Of a stretch of DNA of 64,000 nt, positions 58,887 through 64,000 are shown in pieces. How positions within the stretch are numbered: position 1 is the stretch's first letter; each line of letters opens with the position of its first letter. Where the stretch lies: positions 744,001-808,000 of the forward strand of contig NZ_CP070979.1 of NCBI RefSeq assembly GCF_018417535.1, in the 5' to 3' direction. Under the pieces are notes generated by a model. The model made no database searches, was not told the DNA's origin, and saw only the letters and a program-made list of their open reading frames with translations. This DNA is from Burkholderia pyrrocinia. GTDB taxonomy: Bacteria; Pseudomonadota; Gammaproteobacteria; Burkholderiales; Burkholderiaceae. The translations under genes and the position numbers were made by a program.

Positions 58887-59792
58887 ATGCAAAACCTTGA
58901 CGCGCTTTTGATCTTTGCCCGTGTCGCCGAAATGACGAGCTTCACGCGTGCGGCCGAAAGCCTCGGTATTCAGAAGGGTCGTGTCTCAATGGTGATTCGT
59001 GGACTTGAGCGAGATGTGGGTGTTGCGCTGTTGCATAGGACCACGAGGCGTGTGCAGCTTACTGAAGACGGACGCGCCTTTTATTCGCGCGCACGGGACC
59101 TGCTGGCCGAAGTACAGGAATTGCAATCGATGTTCTCGGGTAACGGCACACCACTGCGGGGAAGGTTGCGCGTGGACATGCCCACCGAGTTGGCACGAAG
59201 CGTCGTGATTCCCGCACTCCCGCAACTGATGGCGGCGCATCCAGAGCTGGAACTGGAACTTTCCAGCACCGATCGGCGTGTCGATCTCGTCCAGGAAGGG
59301 TTCGATTGCGTGATCCGTCTGGGTCCGATCGTCGACGAGACGCTGATAGCCCGACCGCTGGGCAAACTGCGCATGACAAATGCGGCGAGCCCGAGCTATC
59401 TGGCACGGTACGGCATACCGCACACGCTCGATGATCTGCGCACGCAAGGACACCGGATGGTCCACTACACGCTGACGCTCGGCGCCAAGCATGCCGGATG
59501 GGAATACCCGGACGGCGACGGTTATGCGTCGCTTCCGTTGCCAAGCGCGATGCAAGTCAACAGTGTGCAGACCTATCATGCCGCCGGGCTTGCGGGCATT
59601 GGGTTGATCCAGGCGGGATACCCAACTCTCGCGCATCACGTCGAAAGCGGCGCGCTCGTGGAGGTTCTGCCCGACTTACGTCCTGAGCCCCTCGCCGCGT
59701 CGCTCGTCGTAGCACATCGGCGTAATCTGTCGCCCCGTGTCCGGGCCTTCATGGATTGGATCGAGGGGGTATTGGAGCCCTATTTTGATTAG
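58887..59792 (+). CDS. LysR-family transcriptional regulator
   Basis: 301 residues: HTH in MQNLDALLIFARVAEMTSFT to VALLHRTTRRVQLTEDG, effector domain with LRGRLRVDMPTELARSVVIP and VQEGFDCVIRLGPIVDETLI. It is divergent from the flavodoxin-like and AKR genes with a 118-base AT-rich gap, and likely regulates them. No clear operator symmetry was found. Confidence 0.93.
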   Translation: MQNLDALLIFARVAEMTSFTRAAESLGIQKGRVSMVIRGLERDVGVALLHRTTRRVQLTEDGRAFYSRARDLLAEVQELQSMFSGNGTPLRGRLRVDMPTELARSVVIPALPQLMAAHPELELELSSTDRRVDLVQEGFDCVIRLGPIVDETLIARPLGKLRMTNAASPSYLARYGIPHTLDDLRTQGHRMVHYTLTLGAKHAGWEYPDGDGYASLPLPSAMQVNSVQTYHAAGLAGIGLIQAGYPTLAHHVESGALVEVLPDLRPEPLAASLVVAHRRNLSPRVRAFMDWIEGVLEPYFD

Positions 59793-60007
59793 CGAGTAGG
59801 GGCAGCGAAAAATTCTCCGGTGTCCGGGGCATGGCAGCCGTTGGAACGTCAGCGCCGGCGCGCAACCGAACGGCAGAAGCTGGCCGAACTCAGTCAATTT
59901 AGCCAGCGAACAGGTTTGATGCGCCACCGTTAATCCGCCGGGCAGTCGTCCCTCTCTTCGGGAAGGATCTCCGCATAAAAAAGTGAATTGATGCTCGCGG
60001 ACCGAGC

Positions 60008-60172
60008 TCAGCTCTTGCTCGACGTCTTTGCTACAAACGGCGTGGGCGCATGTTGAACCTGTTCGCTTCCACACTTTGGGCAGTGCGGGTGAGCGGTTTC
60101 ATGCTCCGCGAGATGTTCGACATGTTCGAACGTCTCGCCACACTTCTCACAACGGTATTGGTAAGTCGGCAT
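60008..60172 (-). CDS. FmdB-type zinc ribbon protein
   Basis: 54 residues from MPTYQYRCEKCGETFEHVEH with two zinc-binding CxxC pairs (CEKC and CPKC). This is the putative regulatory FmdB family, a small zinc ribbon of unclear role. GGAGGG lies before the ATG. Stands alone, with about 200 bases of featureless sequence on each side (59793-60007 and 60173-60371). Confidence 0.88.
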   Translation of the reverse strand: MPTYQYRCEKCGETFEHVEHLAEHETAHPHCPKCGSEQVQHAPTPFVAKTSSKS

Positions 60173-60371
60173 GGCATCCCTCCGGCATGAAGCTTGCAAG
60201 TGGCGCCACGGACGAAGCCCGGACGGCGTGCAGCACCCCAGATCAGGCATTGTAGTGCAGGACATGTGCAGACACTAATCGGCCAGGAAGGGCCGTACCC
60301 GACCCGTTGCTGCCATAGAGAGTAGTGAGCCGGCGATGGCCGCTTTCAATGCACGACACGCCGTTCAATTG

Positions 60372-61199
60372 CTACTGCGAAACCAGTGGCCCGAACCAAT
60401 AGGAAGCGGTAACGCCTCCATCCATCAGGAAGTCACTGCCGGTTATGAAACCGCCGTCCGGCCCCATGAGCATCGCCGCGACATTGCCGACTTCGTCGGG
60501 TGTGCCAGCGCGCTTTGCCGAGCAGCCGTCAATCATGCGGCGATACCCTTCTCCGCGCGGGCCGGACAATTCATCTTTCGCAAGCGGCGTAATGATGATC
60601 CCGGGGCTGATCGTGTTGACGCGCGCACCCCTCTTGCCCCAACGAACGGCCTCGTACATCACGCGCAGCGCGTTGCCGCGCTTCGACAGTTGGTAGGCGT
60701 GCAGCGAATCTTTGACCTGATCGAGCTGAAGCAAAGGCAGCTTTAGCAAGTCCTCGACGGGCGTTGTCGCCAGCGCCTTGTTATCGTCGGTCGATAGCGG
60801 CGGCAGCCGGTGTCCTGACTGTGATGCAATGACAACCCCGGAACCGCCCTCGGCGATCACCTTACCGAACTCTTCAAGAATGACCGCGGTGCCGTAGAGA
60901 TCGACCTTCAGAATCGTTTCGACTGAGGCTTGCGACGGCGAGACGCCCGCCGCATGGATAAGGCCGTGAATTTCTCCGAGCGACGTTGCTTTTGAAACGA
61001 GGGTTTCGATGGACGCGCGCGATGAGATATCGACGGATGTCGTGGTTACCTCGAACCCGGCTTCGCTCAATGTCTTTGCCGCCGCTTCCGCGTTTTCCTG
61101 TCGCAGATCAGCGAGCAGAAGATGCTTGCCGGCACCGACCCGGCGCGCGATCGCTTGCCCAATTGATCCAGGCCCGATTACAACGATGACTTTCTGCAT
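60372..61199 (-). CDS. SDR family oxidoreductase with atypical nucleotide loop
   Basis: 275 residues from MQKVIVVIGPGSIGQAIARR. The nucleotide loop is GPGSIGQAIA instead of the usual TGxxxGIG, and DISSRASIETLVS follows the second strand. The catalytic Ser (VIASQSG) and YQLSK (YxxxK) are present; ISPGIIITPL and the C-terminal FITGSDFLMDGGVTASYW are typical. It likely reduces or oxidises a carbonyl/alcohol. An insert of about 35 residues precedes the YxxxK motif. AGAAGGA precedes the ATG. Confidence 0.9.
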   Translation of the reverse strand: MQKVIVVIGPGSIGQAIARRVGAGKHLLLADLRQENAEAAAKTLSEAGFEVTTTSVDISSRASIETLVSKATSLGEIHGLIHAAGVSPSQASVETILKVDLYGTAVILEEFGKVIAEGGSGVVIASQSGHRLPPLSTDDNKALATTPVEDLLKLPLLQLDQVKDSLHAYQLSKRGNALRVMYEAVRWGKRGARVNTISPGIIITPLAKDELSGPRGEGYRRMIDGCSAKRAGTPDEVGNVAAMLMGPDGGFITGSDFLMDGGVTASYWFGPLVSQ

Positions 61200-61281
61200 G
61201 ATGTCCTTCTTTCTGTTTAGCGATCGCTGACGCCGATGCTGTTGCGAATGTAGAGGCGGGGCGTGGTCGCAATCTTTACGA

Positions 61282-61619
<338 letters not shown>

Positions 61620-61628
61620 TCAAGCGCA

Positions 61629-62117
61629 TCATTTGTCCAGCGCGGCCGGGCCAACCTGGTATTGCTTGTCGGTGACCTTCTCCATCCACGTGACGGGACC
61701 GCCGTTCTGCGATTCAGCGATGGCGATGTGCGTCATGGCCGTCGTCGCCGTCGCACCGTGCCAGTGCTTTTCACCTGGGGCGATCCAGACGATGTCTCCC
61801 GGTCGGATCGTTTCGACGGGACCGCCGTCGCGCTGCACCCAGCCAAGGCCGGCAATTACGATCAGCGTCTGACCCAGCGGATGCGGATGCCATGCAGTCC
61901 GTGCGCCGAAGGTGACGGTCGCCCCGCCGATTCGGGCCGGCTCCTCGCCTGAAAACGGCGCATCGATCCTGACCGTTCCTGTGAAGTATTCAGCCGGCCC
62001 CTTCGCGGACGGCTGCGATCCGCATTTCCTGATCTGCACGAGCGTTCCTTTGCGGTAATTGCCTTGGCTTTCAATGTAGCAGCGCGGCTTCATGCCATTA
62101 AGAGCTAAAATCCGCAT
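61629..62117 (-). CDS. Cupin-domain protein
   Basis: 162 residues. A single cupin barrel has metal ligands in [20 protein letters not shown] and in [20 protein letters not shown], with [12 protein letters not shown] between. This resembles small cupins of the carboxymuconolactone/quercetinase-like group found beside redox genes. ATG 62117 gives the longest form; ATG 62093 is possible and neither has a strong ribosome site. Divergent from the LysR with only 23 bases between. Confidence 0.88.
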   Translation of the reverse strand: MRILALNGMKPRCYIESQGNYRKGTLVQIRKCGSQPSAKGPAEYFTGTVRIDAPFSGEEPARIGGATVTFGARTAWHPHPLGQTLIVIAGLGWVQRDGGPVETIRPGDIVWIAPGEKHWHGATATTAMTHIAIAESQNGGPVTWMEKVTDKQYQVGPAALDK

Positions 62118-62140
62118 GAAGCTAGAAGGTAGGCTTATAA

Positions 62141-63052
62141 ATGACGCGCTCTAATCTTTCCGATATCACCGCATTCCTGGCTGTCGCACGTGAGGGCAGC
62201 TTCACGAAAGCAGCCGCAAAGCTCGGCGTCTCGCAGTCGGCGCTCAGTCAGACTGTGCGCAATCTGGAGTCGCGGCTCGGGCTGCGGCTTTTAACCAGGA
62301 CCACTCGCAAGATCTCGCCGACGCAAGCTGGCGAACGGCTGATACAGTCGGTCGGTCCCCACCTGGACGAGATCGAGGCCGAACTGAGCGCGCTCACCGC
62401 TTTGCGTGATACGCCTGCGGGCGTCGTCCGCATCGCCGCGGGAGAGCATGCAGCGGAACTGCTTTTGTGGCCGGTGATCTTGCGGCTGTTGCCTAACTAC
62501 CCGGACATCACGATAGAAATCGTCATCGACAATGGACTCACCGATATCGTCGAGGAGAGGCTCGATGCAGGTGTACGGCTTGGTGAACAGGTTGCCAAAG
62601 ATATGGTCGCCGTTCGCATCGGGCCCGATGTGCGAATGGCGGTGGTCGGTACGCCGGAGTATTTCGCAACGCACATGAAGCCCAAGACGCCGCAGGACTT
62701 GACCGCGCACAACTGCATCAACATCCGGCTACCGACGGCCGGTGGAATATATGCGTGGGAGTTCAGAAAAGGCGGACGCGAACTGAACGTGCGCGTCGAA
62801 GGGCAACTCGTGTTCAACACGGCAACGATGGCAGTGAAAGCCGCGCTCGCAGGCGTCGGTCTTGCCTTCGTTCCGGAGCAACGTGTGTTATCGCAACTCG
62901 AAAACGGACAGCTTCTACGGGTGCTGTCTGACTGGTGCCCATCATTTTCGGGCTTCCATCTGTACTATCCGAGCCGCCGACAACCCACTCCGGCTTTCGT
63001 CGTCGTTGCGAATGCGCTTCGTCAAGGCGCGACGGGCCCCGGCATGAAATGA
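62141..63052 (+). CDS. LysR-family transcriptional regulator
   Basis: 303 residues: HTH from [20 protein letters not shown] to [20 protein letters not shown], effector domain with [20 protein letters not shown] and [20 protein letters not shown]. It is divergent from the cupin gene with an extremely short intergenic gap (23-47 bases depending on the cupin start). The two promoters must overlap and the regulator very likely controls the cupin, SDR and remnant cluster. Confidence 0.93.
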   Translation: MTRSNLSDITAFLAVAREGSFTKAAAKLGVSQSALSQTVRNLESRLGLRLLTRTTRKISPTQAGERLIQSVGPHLDEIEAELSALTALRDTPAGVVRIAAGEHAAELLLWPVILRLLPNYPDITIEIVIDNGLTDIVEERLDAGVRLGEQVAKDMVAVRIGPDVRMAVVGTPEYFATHMKPKTPQDLTAHNCINIRLPTAGGIYAWEFRKGGRELNVRVEGQLVFNTATMAVKAALAGVGLAFVPEQRVLSQLENGQLLRVLSDWCPSFSGFHLYYPSRRQPTPAFVVVANALRQGATGPGMK

Positions 63053-63224
63053 AACATATAGGCTGTCGTCGCTGACTGCTTGGCAGTCCGCTATCGGTGG
63101 TCGAGCTGCCTCTCGGATGTCTTGTCGTTGTTGTACGCTGACGGCGGCTAATGGCCGAACACGGACAAACGGTATCGCGCGCCCCGGAAACCCGCGATGA
63201 GCCTTTTTTCCTCGCGGCCGCTTT

Positions 63225-64000
63225 CTACAGCCGCGTCGCCAGAAAATTGCGCGCGGTGCTCGTCAACCTCGACCACGGCCCCGGCCGCCGCTCGCTCCCC
63301 TGCTCGGCCAACCCACCCAGCGCCGCCTTCATCATCGCGAGTTCGCTCGCGAGCACCGCATCGCAGCCGAAACTGCCAGCCGCCGCGAGATCGACGATCC
63401 TGAGCGCCTGATCGACACACATCTGCCCATAAGCTGCCGTCGCGTCCGCATCGGCACGCGCGCCCAGCGTCGCTTCGGCCAGCTTGCTGGCCCACAGCGC
63501 GAGCGCATCGACCGGTGCGCTGCCGTCGCGCACCAGCAGCTTGCCGACTTCCATCGCGGCGAGATGGGCATCCTCGTTGTCGGAGTACGACAACGTCCGG
63601 CCGCGCACCGCATGGTTCCGGTGCGCGGCGCGCAGCGACGGCGTCAATCCGGTCAGGTTCGCGATCCACGCCTCCGCGGCGCTCAGGTACGCATGCGACC
63701 GGATCGCCAGATCGCAATCGAAGATCGCATCCGCGTGAGTCGTCGCATGACGCATCGCGAGCAGCCAGCAACCGAGAAAGGCGCGATACGCAGCGGCCGG
63801 CCCGACGTACGCCGCGTGCGCCTTGAAGAATTCGACGCAGTGACCGGCCGGCCGCTCGCCGACATACGGAAAATTGTCCGGCAGGTCGATGCGCAAGCCG
63901 ACGACGACCCGTTCGACCGCCGGCACGCTGCGGCCGCACGCGAGCGCCAGGAACGGCAGCGCGATGCAATGCGCATCGTGATGCGCGACGAGCCGGTCGC
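63225..64000 (-). CDS. Unrecognised protein, N-terminus beyond the window
   Basis: At least 258 codons are open from the window edge to a TAG at 63225. Visible residues include ALPFLALACGRSVPAVERV, VVVGLRIDLPDNFPYVGERP, MRHATTHADAIFDCDLAIRS and SDNEDAHLAAMEVGKLLVRD. No signal peptide or TM helix is visible in this part. GTG at 63926 could be an internal start, but the frame continues upstream with good codon use, so the real start is probably outside. High GC returns here, unlike the block before it. I do not recognise the family. Confidence 0.6.
   Translation of the reverse strand, partial: DRLVAHHDAHCIALPFLALACGRSVPAVERVVVGLRIDLPDNFPYVGERPAGHCVEFFKAHAAYVGPAAAYRAFLGCWLLAMRHATTHADAIFDCDLAIRSHAYLSAAEAWIANLTGLTPSLRAAHRNHAVRGRTLSYSDNEDAHLAAMEVGKLLVRDGSAPVDALALWASKLAEATLGARADADATAAYGQMCVDQALRIVDLAAAGSFGCDAVLASELAMMKAALGGLAEQGSERRPGPWSRLTSTARNFLATRL

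Noticed and set aside
63074..63088. Small hairpin after the last LysR gene
   Set aside because: Only six base pairs and no T tract, so too weak to call a terminator.

Overview
The window is GC-rich, densely coded DNA. Codon use and gene content point to a Burkholderia, most likely of the Burkholderia cepacia complex, and to a secondary chromosome carrying accessory metabolism. This is inferred from the double-length UvrA, DUF4148 proteins, an ESPR-type trimeric autotransporter and the many LysR/ABC/RND modules. I saw no rRNA, tRNA, CRISPR array or intact insertion sequence.

Layout. 1-6.1 kb: an itaconate-type C5-dicarboxylate catabolic cluster (LysR, MaoC-like hydratase, acyl-CoA dehydrogenase, CaiB/BaiF CoA-transferase, MFS carrier, CitE-like lyase). 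It is followed by etfBA (6.1-7.9 kb), which could accept electrons from the dehydrogenase. 8.2-14.1 kb: a 1967-residue tandem UvrA behind a textbook LexA box. 14.3-24.4 kb: a surface module made of an OmpA-type lipoprotein, a 1548-residue trimeric autotransporter adhesin with long in-frame Ser/Thr repeats, a 1.5-kb non-coding regulatory stretch, and an AraC-type response regulator overlapping a 7TM-DISM histidine kinase. 24.4-27 kb: a diguanylate cyclase flanked by two small paralogous proteins of unknown function. 27-41.1 kb: pentose/sugar uptake, with xylABFGH plus a trailing small gene, divergent xylR-galM, and a second sugar ABC system resembling YtfQRT-YjfF. 41.4-46.4 kb: an MFS remnant, pirin, azoreductase, YceI, LysR and an aromatic-acid-type MFS carrier. 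46.5-56.2 kb: a tripartite RND efflux operon and a CusRS-like two-component system, bracketed by two DUF4148 genes. Two matching inverted repeats suggest one regulator for the whole block. 56.6-63 kb: an island-like run of small redox genes (DUF1330, aldo/keto reductase, flavodoxin-like, SDR, cupin, FmdB, two LysR) of visibly lower GC, with a chimeric gene remnant. The window ends inside an unrecognised gene.

The three most worthwhile leads are the shared operator pair that ties DUF4148 genes to the RND pump; the adhesin/OmpA/two-component module with its repeat-bearing intergenic region; and the SOS-controlled tandem UvrA. No single element is proven to be a new system from sequence alone.
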